Source: Pararoseomonas baculiformis | GTDB taxonomy: Bacteria; Pseudomonadota; Alphaproteobacteria; Acetobacterales; Acetobacteraceae | NCBI RefSeq assembly: GCF_017813395.1 | Contig: NZ_JAGIZB010000011.1 | Coordinates: forward strand, 116,771-180,770 | Direction: 5' to 3' | DNA: 64,000 bases | Shown here: positions 45,461 to 53,481 of the stretch, piece by piece | Numbering within the stretch: position 1 is the stretch's first letter | How the letters are laid out: every line of letters starts with the position of its first letter | Notes under the pieces: generated by a model | Database searches by the model: none | Told to the model about the DNA's origin: nothing | The model's input: the letters and a program-made list of their open reading frames with translations, nothing else | Made by a program: the position numbers and the translations under genes

Positions 45461-46221
45461 TGCGCCGTCCGACCTCTGGCTTCTGGCTTGTCCTGGCGCT
45501 CTTCCTCCTCTGGGAGGTTTCGGCCCGCACGGGGATGGTGGACAGTCCGAACTGGCCACCCTTCTCCCAGGTGCTGGCCGCCCTGGCGCGGGACACGCTC
45601 TCGGGCGAGATCCCGCTTCTGGTGGGCTCCACACTCGCACGCATGTTCGCGGGGCTGGCCGCGGGTACGGTGGTGGGCGTGGCGGTCGGGCTGCTCTTCG
45701 GGGCCAGCCGCCTGGCGACGCGCGTGCTCGGGCCGACGGTTGAACTGGTTCGCCCCATCCCGATTCCGGCCATCATCCCGCCGCTCGTGCTCTTCCTCGG
45801 CCTCGACAACGGGATGAAGATCACGATCGCCGCCGTGACCGCCTTCTTTCCCGTGCTGACCAACACGGCGCAGGGGCTGCGGGCGGTTGAGGCAGACCAG
45901 CTGGCCATGGCCCGCACCTTCGGCGTGCCGGCCTGGCGGCGCCTCTTCCTCGTCACCCTTCCGGCGATCCTGCCCTATGTCATGGCCGGGCTGCGGGTGG
46001 CGCTGGCTTTGGCGCTCGTCACCACCGTGGTGGCCGAGATGATCGCGGGCGAGCAGGGCGTGGGCCATTACCTCGTCCTGATGCAGTTCGCCGGGCGGGC
46101 GGAGGAGATGTACGCGGCCGTGCTGGTGCTGGCCCTGCTGGGCTATGCGCTGAATCGCGGCTTCCTCTGGCTGGAGCGGCGACTGATTGGCTGGTTCTTC
46201 GCCACGGGCCGGGATGGCTGA
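45457..46221 (+). CDS. ABC importer permease, SsuC/TauC type (second copy)
   Basis: A 254-residue permease with about six transmembrane helices. The VELVRPIPIPAIIPPLVLFLGLDNGMKI block and the coupling region MARTFGVPAWRRLFLVTLPAILPYVMAGLRVALALALV closely parallel the first permease. Translation starts at GTG 45457 or ATG 45460. With the ATPase, first permease and binding protein it suggests a heterodimeric transmembrane domain, whereas most SsuC-type importers use a homodimer. The MFS gene starts 8 bases before its stop. Confidence 0.91.
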   Translation: MMRRPTSGFWLVLALFLLWEVSARTGMVDSPNWPPFSQVLAALARDTLSGEIPLLVGSTLARMFAGLAAGTVVGVAVGLLFGASRLATRVLGPTVELVRPIPIPAIIPPLVLFLGLDNGMKITIAAVTAFFPVLTNTAQGLRAVEADQLAMARTFGVPAWRRLFLVTLPAILPYVMAGLRVALALALVTTVVAEMIAGEQGVGHYLVLMQFAGRAEEMYAAVLVLALLGYALNRGFLWLERRLIGWFFATGRDG

Positions 46222-47398
46222 GCGGGCCATCCCGCCTGCGGTGACGCGTTGGGCGGAGATCGGCGCGCTGGTGGCGGCGGGGGTGGCGGCGGCGCTTCAG
46301 TTCGGTAAGGTCGCGCCCTCACTCCTTGCGATCGGCGCGGATCTTGGCATCGGCCTGGGCGGCGCGGCGGGGCTGCTTTCCGTCTTCGCGCTCATGGCGG
46401 CGGGGTTCGGGCTGCCGGCCGGGCTCGTGGCGGCGCGGGCCGGCGTGCGCCGCGTGCTGCTGGCCGGGCTGTGGGTCCTCGGCGCCGCTGGGCTCGCCGC
46501 CGCCGCCGCGCCCGGGCCGGTGCTGCTCTATGCCTGCCGTGTCGCCGAAGGTGCCGCCTTCCTCGCCGTGGTGGTCTCGGCTCCGACGCTGGTGGCGGCG
46601 CGGGCCGCCGCGGCGGATCGTTCGCTCGCCATGACCTGGTGGAGCGCCTTCATGCCCAGCGGGATCGCCCTGGGCATGTTGATGGCGCCGCTGGTGGAAG
46701 GGCTGGGTTGGCGAGCCGCCTGGGCCGTGATGGCACTGCTGCCCTGGGCCGCCGCCCTGGCAGCTGGGGTGCTGCTGCCCCCCTCCGCCGGCCGCCCGGC
46801 GGAGGGAGGGGCGGGGGTCCGCGTCCGCGTGGCGGCCCTCTGGCGCGCGCGGTTGCCCTTCTTCGTGGCCACGGCCTTTGCCGGCTATGCGGTCGTGTAT
46901 TTCGGCATCGCCGGCTTCCTTCCGGCGCGGCTGGTCGAGGGCTTCGGGCTTTCCCTGCCGCTCGCCGGGCTGGCCGGCGCGGCGGCGGCGCTGTTCAACA
47001 TCGCCGGGAACCTTGCCGCGGGCCGATTGCTCCGGCGTGGCTGGCAGGCTCCGGCCCTGGTCATGGCGGCAGGGGCGGCCATGACCTTGCTTTCGGCCGG
47101 AACCTTCACCTTGCCCTTCTCGCTGCCGCTCACCGTCGCGGCGGCGCTGCTGGCTTCGGGCATCGGGGGCGTGATCCCGGCCTCGCTCTTCTCCCTGGCG
47201 CCGCGCAGCGTGGCGGACCCGGCGTTGACCGGCCCGGCGCTGGGGCTGGTGGTCCAGTGCAACAATATCGGCTCGGTCCTGGCGCCGCTCGCCATCGCCA
47301 GCATGGCGCGGATCGACTGGGCCCTGGCAGCGCTGCCGCTGCTGGCGGCCGGGGCCGCGCTTCTGCTTCTGGCCCGCCCGCTCCGGCGGATCGGGTGA
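46214..47398 (+). CDS. MFS transporter
   Basis: A 394-residue protein with about 12 hydrophobic helices, of the major facilitator superfamily. The A-like motif is weak (GLPAGLVAARAGVRRVLLAG between helices 2 and 3). The repeat after the central loop (residues about 200-215) begins FFVATAFAGYAVVYFGIAGFLPARL. The CynX/NimT-like group is the nearest by style, with low certainty. ATG at 46214 overlaps the permease stop. As last gene of the Rieske operon it may export a product or import a related compound. It ends one base before the convergent crotonase-fold gene. Confidence 0.88.
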   Translation: MAERAIPPAVTRWAEIGALVAAGVAAALQFGKVAPSLLAIGADLGIGLGGAAGLLSVFALMAAGFGLPAGLVAARAGVRRVLLAGLWVLGAAGLAAAAAPGPVLLYACRVAEGAAFLAVVVSAPTLVAARAAAADRSLAMTWWSAFMPSGIALGMLMAPLVEGLGWRAAWAVMALLPWAAALAAGVLLPPSAGRPAEGGAGVRVRVAALWRARLPFFVATAFAGYAVVYFGIAGFLPARLVEGFGLSLPLAGLAGAAAALFNIAGNLAAGRLLRRGWQAPALVMAAGAAMTLLSAGTFTLPFSLPLTVAAALLASGIGGVIPASLFSLAPRSVADPALTGPALGLVVQCNNIGSVLAPLAIASMARIDWALAALPLLAAGAALLLLARPLRRIG

Positions 47399-47399
47399 G

Positions 47400-48182
47400 C
47401 TAGCGCCCGCTGAAACGGGGCGGGCGCTTCTCCATCCAGGCGGTGCGGCCTTCGGTCAAGTCCTCGGATGCCCGCACCTGCCGCATGGTGGTGAGGATCG
47501 CATCCAGATCGGGATTCCCGCGCGCGATGTCGTTCAGCGACCGCTTCATTCCCTGCACGGCCAGGGGGGCGTTGGCCGCAAGGACCGCGGCCAGCCCGGC
47601 AACCCTGTCCTGAAGTGCCTCGGGCGCCACCAGTTCCGTGAGGAAGCCGATGCGCAGCATCTCCTCAGCCTCCAGCCGCTCCGCCGTGAGGAAAAGGCGC
47701 TTGGCGGCGTTCAGGCCGAGGCGGCTGACATAGCGCTGCATGCCGCTGGGATAGTAGTGCAGCCCCAGCCGCGCCGCCGGCATGAACATCGCCATGCCCG
47801 TGACCCCGATCCGGAAGTCGCAGGCCAGGGCGAGATCCGTCGAGCCACCATAGACCCCGCCCTGCAGGGCGCAGATCGTCGGGACGCGCAGATTCTCCAG
47901 CCGGTCCACCAGCCTGCCGAAGCTCGACTCATCCTGCCTGCCGGAGGAGCCGAGCTCGCCGATATGGAAGCCCGAGCTGAAGGAGCGCCCGGTGGCCGTG
48001 AGGACCGCCACGCGGAGCGAGGGCTCGGCCGCGATCGCTTCCAGCAGCCCTTCCAGCGCCACGATGTCGTCCGGCTCGATGCGGTTATGCACCGCCGGCC
48101 GGTTCAGCCGGATGGTGGCGACCATGCCCTCGATCGAGAGGGTCGGAATCCCCGGCACCGTCGCCTCCACCTCGTCCCTCAT
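47400..48182 (-). CDS. Crotonase-fold (enoyl-CoA hydratase/isomerase-like) protein
   Basis: A 260-residue member of the enoyl-CoA hydratase/isomerase superfamily. The oxyanion-hole regions are GRSFSSGFHIGELG and LQGGVYGGSTDLALACDFRIG. The two glutamates of true hydratases are not present: the first position is Asp116 and the second is Ala136 in MFMPAARLG. This argues against hydratase activity and for isomerase, hydrolase, decarboxylase or another crotonase reaction. It lies 3 bases downstream of an aldehyde dehydrogenase gene on the same strand and probably shares its transcript. Confidence 0.85.
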   Translation of the reverse strand: MRDEVEATVPGIPTLSIEGMVATIRLNRPAVHNRIEPDDIVALEGLLEAIAAEPSLRVAVLTATGRSFSSGFHIGELGSSGRQDESSFGRLVDRLENLRVPTICALQGGVYGGSTDLALACDFRIGVTGMAMFMPAARLGLHYYPSGMQRYVSRLGLNAAKRLFLTAERLEAEEMLRIGFLTELVAPEALQDRVAGLAAVLAANAPLAVQGMKRSLNDIARGNPDLDAILTTMRQVRASEDLTEGRTAWMEKRPPRFSGR

Positions 48183-48185
48183 CGC

Positions 48186-49697
48186 TCAGCCCATGTTCAC
48201 CATGATGGTCTTCTTATGGGTGAAGTGCTCCAGCATGGCCTCGAGCGACGCCTCCTTCCCCAGGCCGGAGGACTTCACGCCGCCGTAGGAGAGGTTGGCC
48301 TGCACGACGAGGTTCTGGTTGATCTGCACCAGCCCGGCCTCGAGCTTGTGCGCCAGGTTGAGCCCGACCTTGAGGTTATTGGTCCAGAGGCTCGCGGCCA
48401 GCCCGTACTCGCTGTCATTCGCCTCCTCCAGCACCGCCTCGGGGTCGTCGAAGGGGAAGATGCAGGTGACCGGGCCAAAGATCTCCTCGCGCACCAGGCG
48501 GCTGTCCTTGCCCAGGCCGGTGAAGATATGCGGCTGGATGAACAGGCCCTTCCTCAGCGCGGGATCGGAAGGCATGGCGGAGCAGGCGCGGCCATTGGCG
48601 CCGGCCGTCGCCCTGCCTTCCTCGATGAAGCCGCGGACCTTCTCGAACTGGCCGTCCGAGATGATGGTGCCGATATCCGTCTTCTCGTCCAGCGGGTCGC
48701 CCATGACCATCTGGTCCACGCGCTCGGCCATGGCATCCACGAACTTCTGGAAGATCGGGCGCTCGACATAGATGCGGCTCGCCGCCGTGCAGCTCTGGCC
48801 CTGGCGCGTGAAGCGCATGGAGGTGAGGGCGCCGGCCAGCGTCTTGTCGAAGTCGCAATCCGCGAAGACGATCATGGGGGACTTGCCGCCCAGTTCCAGC
48901 GTCACCGGGATCAACTTCTCGGCCGCGGTCCGGTACACGATCTTCCCGGTCTCGACCGAACCGGTGAAGGTCACCTTTCGCACCTTGGGGTGCGCCACCA
49001 GCGGCGCGCCGCATTCCGGGCCGAAGCCGGAAACCATGTTGAACACGCCCGCCGGCAGGATGCGGTTCATCAGCTCGCAGATGCGCAGCACCGCCAGCGG
49101 CGCCTCCTCCGCGCTCTTCACCACCACCGCGTTGCCGGCCACCAGCGCGGGCGCCACCTTCAGCGCCATCAGCAGCATGGGCACGTTCCAGGGGATGATG
49201 GCCCCCACCACGCCCAGCGGCTCGCGCACCGTCACGGACAGGACATCCGGCGCGAAGGGCACGGTCTCGCCCTTCAGCTCGCCGCCCAGCCCGCCGAAGA
49301 ATTCCAGGATGTCGGCGACGGTGTTCGCCTCCACCCGGCTTTCCGTCCGCAGCGCCTTGCCCGTCTCCAGCGCGATCAGGCGGCCGAGCTCCTCCACATG
49401 GGCGCGCATCAGGGCGGCGCACTGGGCCACCAGCGCACCGCGCTTGCGCGCCGGCATCCGGGCCCATTCCTTCTGGGCACGGGCGGCGTCCTCCACCGCG
49501 GCGTCCACATCGGCGGCGTCACCCTCGGCGGCGCGCGCCACCTCCTCGCCGGTCGCGGGGTTCACCACGGCGAAGCTCTTGCCCGAGCGCGCGGGCACGT
49601 AGCGGCCCCCGATGAAATGCTGGCCCGAGAGGGCCTTGGCCAGGACGAAGGGGTCGGTCGTCGGCGCCTCGGGGGTGGGGTGGGGGCGGTCGAGCAT
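48186..49697 (-). CDS. NAD(P)-dependent aldehyde dehydrogenase
   Basis: A 503-residue aldehyde dehydrogenase. Visible motifs are IGGRYVPARSGKSFAVVNPATGEEV, the cofactor-binding IPWNVPMLLMALKVAPALVAGNAVVVKSAE, FTGSVETGK, the general-base Glu in TLELGGKSP and the catalytic Cys in RQGQSCTAASRIYV, then EEIFGPVTCIFPFDD. Length fits. It resembles broad-range betaine-aldehyde/succinate-semialdehyde dehydrogenases; the substrate is unknown. The ATG at 49697 is the first that keeps the family N-terminus. It is divergent from malonyl-CoA decarboxylase, so a malonate-semialdehyde role is tempting but not shown. Confidence 0.92.
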   Translation of the reverse strand: MLDRPHPTPEAPTTDPFVLAKALSGQHFIGGRYVPARSGKSFAVVNPATGEEVARAAEGDAADVDAAVEDAARAQKEWARMPARKRGALVAQCAALMRAHVEELGRLIALETGKALRTESRVEANTVADILEFFGGLGGELKGETVPFAPDVLSVTVREPLGVVGAIIPWNVPMLLMALKVAPALVAGNAVVVKSAEEAPLAVLRICELMNRILPAGVFNMVSGFGPECGAPLVAHPKVRKVTFTGSVETGKIVYRTAAEKLIPVTLELGGKSPMIVFADCDFDKTLAGALTSMRFTRQGQSCTAASRIYVERPIFQKFVDAMAERVDQMVMGDPLDEKTDIGTIISDGQFEKVRGFIEEGRATAGANGRACSAMPSDPALRKGLFIQPHIFTGLGKDSRLVREEIFGPVTCIFPFDDPEAVLEEANDSEYGLAASLWTNNLKVGLNLAHKLEAGLVQINQNLVVQANLSYGGVKSSGLGKEASLEAMLEHFTHKKTIMVNMG

Positions 49698-49909
49698 TGG
49701 AGTTTCCTCATCCGTTCCGGCGGAAGGCGGGAAAGTGCCCCCGCCGGGGATTTGCCGCAAGGCGGGCCTGTCCTGGCGGAAGCGTGCCTTGCCCGCGCGG
49801 GGCCGGGAAGCCAATCTGGCAGCCCCGGCGCCCGTGAGCGCCCGAGCCATCCCGGCGCGCCTTTGCGCCGGCCCCCCCTGGCGCCCGGCAGCGCCCAACG
49901 GAGGACTGT

Positions 49910-51337
49910 ATGTCCGAGGCTGCGACGACCATCGAGCGTACCCCCGAGGATCAGGAGACCCGGGAGCCCGCCCCGGCCGCCGCACGCTCCTGGATCGAAC
50001 GCCTCTGGTCGTCCATCGCCGATCGCGGGCGCCTCTTCGCCTCGGTCCCCAATGATTCCGCGCCGCCGCTGGAGCGCGCCAAGAGCCTCACCGAGGCCCT
50101 GCTCACCGAGCGCGGGGAGGCCTCCGGCGCCGCCGTCGCGCGGGAGGTGATGTTGGCGCTGCGGGACCTCGCCCCGGCGGACCGGGCCGCCTTCCACCTC
50201 TTCCTCGCCACGAGCTTCGACGCGAAGCCGGAGCCGCTGCGCGAGGCGGCCGAGGCCTATCTGGCCGATCCCAGCCCGAAGAACGCCACCCGCCTGGCCC
50301 GCGCCGCGGAGCCGCCGCGGCAGGAGCTGCTGCGGCGCATGAACATGTCGCCGGGCGGCACGGCCGCGCTGGTGGAGCTGCGCCGCCAGCTCCTGCACGA
50401 GATGCGCGACGAGCCGGCGCTGAAGCCGCTTGAGGCGGACCTCCACCATCTCTTCGTCTCCTGGTTCAACCGTGGCTTCCTCCAGCTGCGGCGCATCGAC
50501 TGGCAGACCCCGGCCGCCGTCCTGGAGAAGATCATCCGCTACGAGGCGGTGCATGAAATCGCCGGCTGGCACGACCTGCGGCGCCGCCTGGCCGCCGACC
50601 GCCGCTGCTACGGCTTCTTCCACCCCGCCCTCCCGGACGAGCCGCTGATCTTCGTGGAGGTGGCGCTGGTGCCGGGCCTTGCCGCCTCGGTCCAGCCATT
50701 GCTGGACACGGAGCACGAGGCCGGCGCCGAGCAGCGCGCCGCCGAGGCCGACACGGCCATCTTCTACTCCATCTCCAACTGCCAGGATGGGTTGCGCGGC
50801 ATCTCCTTCGGCAACTTCCTCATCAAGCAGGTGGTGGAGGACCTGAAGGCGGAGCTGCCGCAGCTCACCCGCTTCTCCACCCTCTCGCCCATTCCCGGCT
50901 TCCGCCGCTGGCTGGAGAAGCGCATGGCCGTGGAGGGTTCGCCGGAGGCTGAGCTCGCCTCCCAGCTCTCCGGGCCGGACTGGTGGCAGGATCCCGCGCT
51001 GGCGGACGCGCTACGCACGCCGCTGCTGCGACTCTGCGCCGAATTCCTTACCAATCCCGGCGACCGGATGGATCCGGTGGCGCGCTTCCACCTGGGCAAT
51101 GGCGCGCGGCTGGAGCGGATCAACTGGCTGGGCAATACCGCGCCCCGCGGCATGCAGGAATCCTACGGTCTGATGGTCAACTATCTGTACGAACGCGAAG
51201 AGATCGAGCGGAACCACGAGGCCTTCGCGCGTGGCGGCACGGTCGTGCGCTCCGGCGCGGTGGACGCGCTGCTCACCCCGCCGAAGGGCGCTCCGGGCAG
51301 GAAGCCGCGCGCCAGCACGAAGGGCACCGGCGCATGA
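49910..51337 (+). CDS. Malonyl-CoA decarboxylase
   Basis: A 475-residue enzyme converting malonyl-CoA to acetyl-CoA and CO2. An N-terminal helical domain is followed by the GNAT-like catalytic domain. Recognised blocks are LHHLFVSWFNRGFLQLRRIDWQTPA, YEAVHEIAGWHDLRRRL, CYGFFHPALPDEPLIFVEVAL, GISFGNFLIKQVVEDLK, TLSPIPGFRRWL with a conserved Ser, and ARFHLGNGARLERINWLGNTAPRGMQESYGLMVNYLY with the conserved His. A good GGAGG site precedes the ATG. The next gene, a class III CoA-transferase, starts inside its stop codon (ATGA). The 212-base region upstream is shared with the divergent aldehyde dehydrogenase and holds no gene. Confidence 0.94.
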   Translation: MSEAATTIERTPEDQETREPAPAAARSWIERLWSSIADRGRLFASVPNDSAPPLERAKSLTEALLTERGEASGAAVAREVMLALRDLAPADRAAFHLFLATSFDAKPEPLREAAEAYLADPSPKNATRLARAAEPPRQELLRRMNMSPGGTAALVELRRQLLHEMRDEPALKPLEADLHHLFVSWFNRGFLQLRRIDWQTPAAVLEKIIRYEAVHEIAGWHDLRRRLAADRRCYGFFHPALPDEPLIFVEVALVPGLAASVQPLLDTEHEAGAEQRAAEADTAIFYSISNCQDGLRGISFGNFLIKQVVEDLKAELPQLTRFSTLSPIPGFRRWLEKRMAVEGSPEAELASQLSGPDWWQDPALADALRTPLLRLCAEFLTNPGDRMDPVARFHLGNGARLERINWLGNTAPRGMQESYGLMVNYLYEREEIERNHEAFARGGTVVRSGAVDALLTPPKGAPGRKPRASTKGTGA

Positions 51338-52554
51338 GCGCGACCCTTGCCGGCGCCCTTCCCGCGGGCGCGCTGAACGGGCTGAAGGTGCTCGACCTCA
51401 CCCGCGTCCTTGCTGGTCCCACCTGCACGCAGATGCTCGGTGATCTCGGTGCCGAGGTGATTAAGATCGAGCGCCCGGGCGCCGGCGACGACACGCGCGG
51501 CTTCGCGCCGCCCTATGTGCCGAACACGCGGGAGAGCGCCTATTTCGTCGGCGTGAACCGCAACAAGAAGTCGGTGACGCTGGACATCGCCAAGCCCGAG
51601 GGGCAGGCGATCATCCACAGGCTGCTCGGCGAGTGCGACATCCTGGTGGAGAACTTCAAGGTCGGCGCCCTGGCCAAGTACGGGCTGGGCTGGGACGACC
51701 TGAAGGACCGGTACCCGCGGCTGATCTACTGCTCCATCACCGGCTTCGGGCAGACCGGCCCCTATGCGCCGCGCCCGGGCTATGACGCGCTGATCCAGGC
51801 CATGGGTGGCGTGATGTCGCTGACCGGCGAGATCGAGGGCGAGCCGCAGAAGGTGGGCGTTCCCGTCGCGGATCTCTTCTCCGGCCTCTATGGCTGTATC
51901 GGCGTGCTGGCGGCGGTGAACCATCGCCACGCGACGGGGCAGGGGCAGCGCATCGATATCGGCATGCTGGACACCAGCGTCGCCTGGCTGGCCAACCAGG
52001 CCTCCAACTTCATCGCCACCGGCGAGAACCCGCCGCGCCTCGGCAACCAGCACCCGAACATCGTCCCCTACCAGGTCTTCCCGAGCAAGGACGGCTACAT
52101 CGTGCTCTCCGTCGGCAATGACCCGACCTTCGAGCGCTTCTGCAAGCTGACCGGCCAGGAGGCGCTGCTGCAGGATGAGCGCTTCGCCACCAATGCCGCG
52201 CGCGTGCAGAACCGCCAGCTCGTCACCGACACGCTGACCCCGGTGATGCGGAGCCGCACCACCAAGGAATGGGTGGCGGCGCTGGAGGCGGCGAAGATCG
52301 GCTGCGGCCCGATCAACACGCTGAAGGACGTGTTCGAGGACCCGCATGTGAAGGCCCGCGAAGTGATCGTGGACATGGACCATGCGAGCGGCGAGCGCGT
52401 GCAGGTCATCGCCAACCCCGTCCGGCTTTCCGCGACGCCGCCGAGCTATCGCAGCGCGGCCCCCATCCTTGGCCAGCATACGGAGGAGGTGCTGGGGCAA
52501 CTGGGCCTGGGCGCCGACGAGGTGGCGAAGCTGCGCGAGGGTGGCGTTGTCTAG
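51334..52554 (+). CDS. CaiB/BaiF (class III) CoA-transferase
   Basis: A 406-residue family III CoA-transferase. It has LKVLDLTRVLAGPTCTQMLGDLGAEVIKIERP, NRNKKSVTLDIAKPEG, and SITGFGQTGPYAPRPGYDALIQAMGG, where D151 is the aspartate that forms the aspartyl-CoA intermediates. Further blocks are VPVADLFSGLYGCIGVLAA and DTLTPVMRSRTTKEWVAALE. Family members move CoA between organic acids. The 4-base overlap with malonyl-CoA decarboxylase suggests malonate as acceptor and acetyl-CoA or succinyl-CoA as donor; the donor cannot be told from sequence. Confidence 0.92.
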   Translation: MSATLAGALPAGALNGLKVLDLTRVLAGPTCTQMLGDLGAEVIKIERPGAGDDTRGFAPPYVPNTRESAYFVGVNRNKKSVTLDIAKPEGQAIIHRLLGECDILVENFKVGALAKYGLGWDDLKDRYPRLIYCSITGFGQTGPYAPRPGYDALIQAMGGVMSLTGEIEGEPQKVGVPVADLFSGLYGCIGVLAAVNHRHATGQGQRIDIGMLDTSVAWLANQASNFIATGENPPRLGNQHPNIVPYQVFPSKDGYIVLSVGNDPTFERFCKLTGQEALLQDERFATNAARVQNRQLVTDTLTPVMRSRTTKEWVAALEAAKIGCGPINTLKDVFEDPHVKAREVIVDMDHASGERVQVIANPVRLSATPPSYRSAAPILGQHTEEVLGQLGLGADEVAKLREGGVV

Positions 52555-53410
52555 GGAAGGCGGTTCCCTGTCGCCGCGGCCCGGGGCGTTCCGCTGCCAG
52601 GTCGGGCCGCTCCAGGCCATGCTGCGCTGGGTGGAATGGGGCCCGGTGGACGGGATGCCCGTTGTCTGCGTGCATGGGCTGACGCGCAACGGCCGGGACT
52701 TCGATGTCCTGGCCCTTCGCCTGGCCAGCCAGGGCCGCCGTGTCATCTGCCCCGATGTGTTCGGGCGCGGCTTCAGCGACTGGCTGCCGGACGGCAAGCT
52801 CTATGCCGTGCCGACCTATGCGCTCGCCTTCCAGCAGTTCCTCGTGCAGCTGCCCGGTCCCTTCGACTGGGTGGGCACCTCGATGGGCGGGCTGATCGGC
52901 ATGGGAATCGGCGCCATGTCCGGCGTGGCGCCGCGGCGCATGGTGCTGAACGATGTCGGGCCCTTCCTTCCCGCCCATGCGTTGCAGCGCATCGCCACCT
53001 ATCTCGGGCTTCGCCCGGAATTCACGCGCATCGATGAGGTGGAAGCGCATCTGCGCCTGGTGCATGCCGGCTTCGGGCGGCTGCCCGATGCCGCCTGGCG
53101 GCACATGGCGGAAACCAGCGCGCGGCGCACGGCGGCAGGCCGGCTGGTCCTGCATTACGACCCCGCCATCGCGGAGCCGCTGCTGGGCGGGCCGATCACC
53201 GATGTGGATCTCTGGCCGGTCTGGCAGACGCTGAGGCAGCCCATCCTTGTCCTGCGCGGCGCGGAGAGCGACCTGCTGGACGAAGCCACAGCTACCGCCA
53301 TGGCCGCGCGGGCGGACACGCAGCTCGCCACCTTTAGAGATTGCGGCCATGCGCCGGGCCTGATCGATCCCGCGCAGACCGCGCCGATCCTGGAATTCCT
53401 CTCCGCCTGA
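52541..53410 (+). CDS. Alpha/beta hydrolase
   Basis: A 289-residue alpha/beta-hydrolase. Visible are VVCVHGLTRNGRDFDVLALRLASQGRRVICPDVFGRGFSDW, the nucleophile elbow GTSMGG, MVLNDVGPF and a C-terminal RDCGHAPGL with the catalytic His. The start is unsettled: GTG 52541 overlaps the end of the CoA-transferase gene, and ATG 52619 would begin just before the first beta strand. It shares the GTS-x-GGL and VLND-x-GP blocks with the hydrolase at 6667-7512, so the two are related paralogues. No substrate is evident. Confidence 0.83.
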   Translation: MALSREGGSLSPRPGAFRCQVGPLQAMLRWVEWGPVDGMPVVCVHGLTRNGRDFDVLALRLASQGRRVICPDVFGRGFSDWLPDGKLYAVPTYALAFQQFLVQLPGPFDWVGTSMGGLIGMGIGAMSGVAPRRMVLNDVGPFLPAHALQRIATYLGLRPEFTRIDEVEAHLRLVHAGFGRLPDAAWRHMAETSARRTAAGRLVLHYDPAIAEPLLGGPITDVDLWPVWQTLRQPILVLRGAESDLLDEATATAMAARADTQLATFRDCGHAPGLIDPAQTAPILEFLSA

Positions 53411-53481
53411 GGCTGGCAACCGCGCTGCCACCGTGACGTTCCAGCCCCAATGCCCAAGCGGCATGGTTGGAGAATCCCCGC

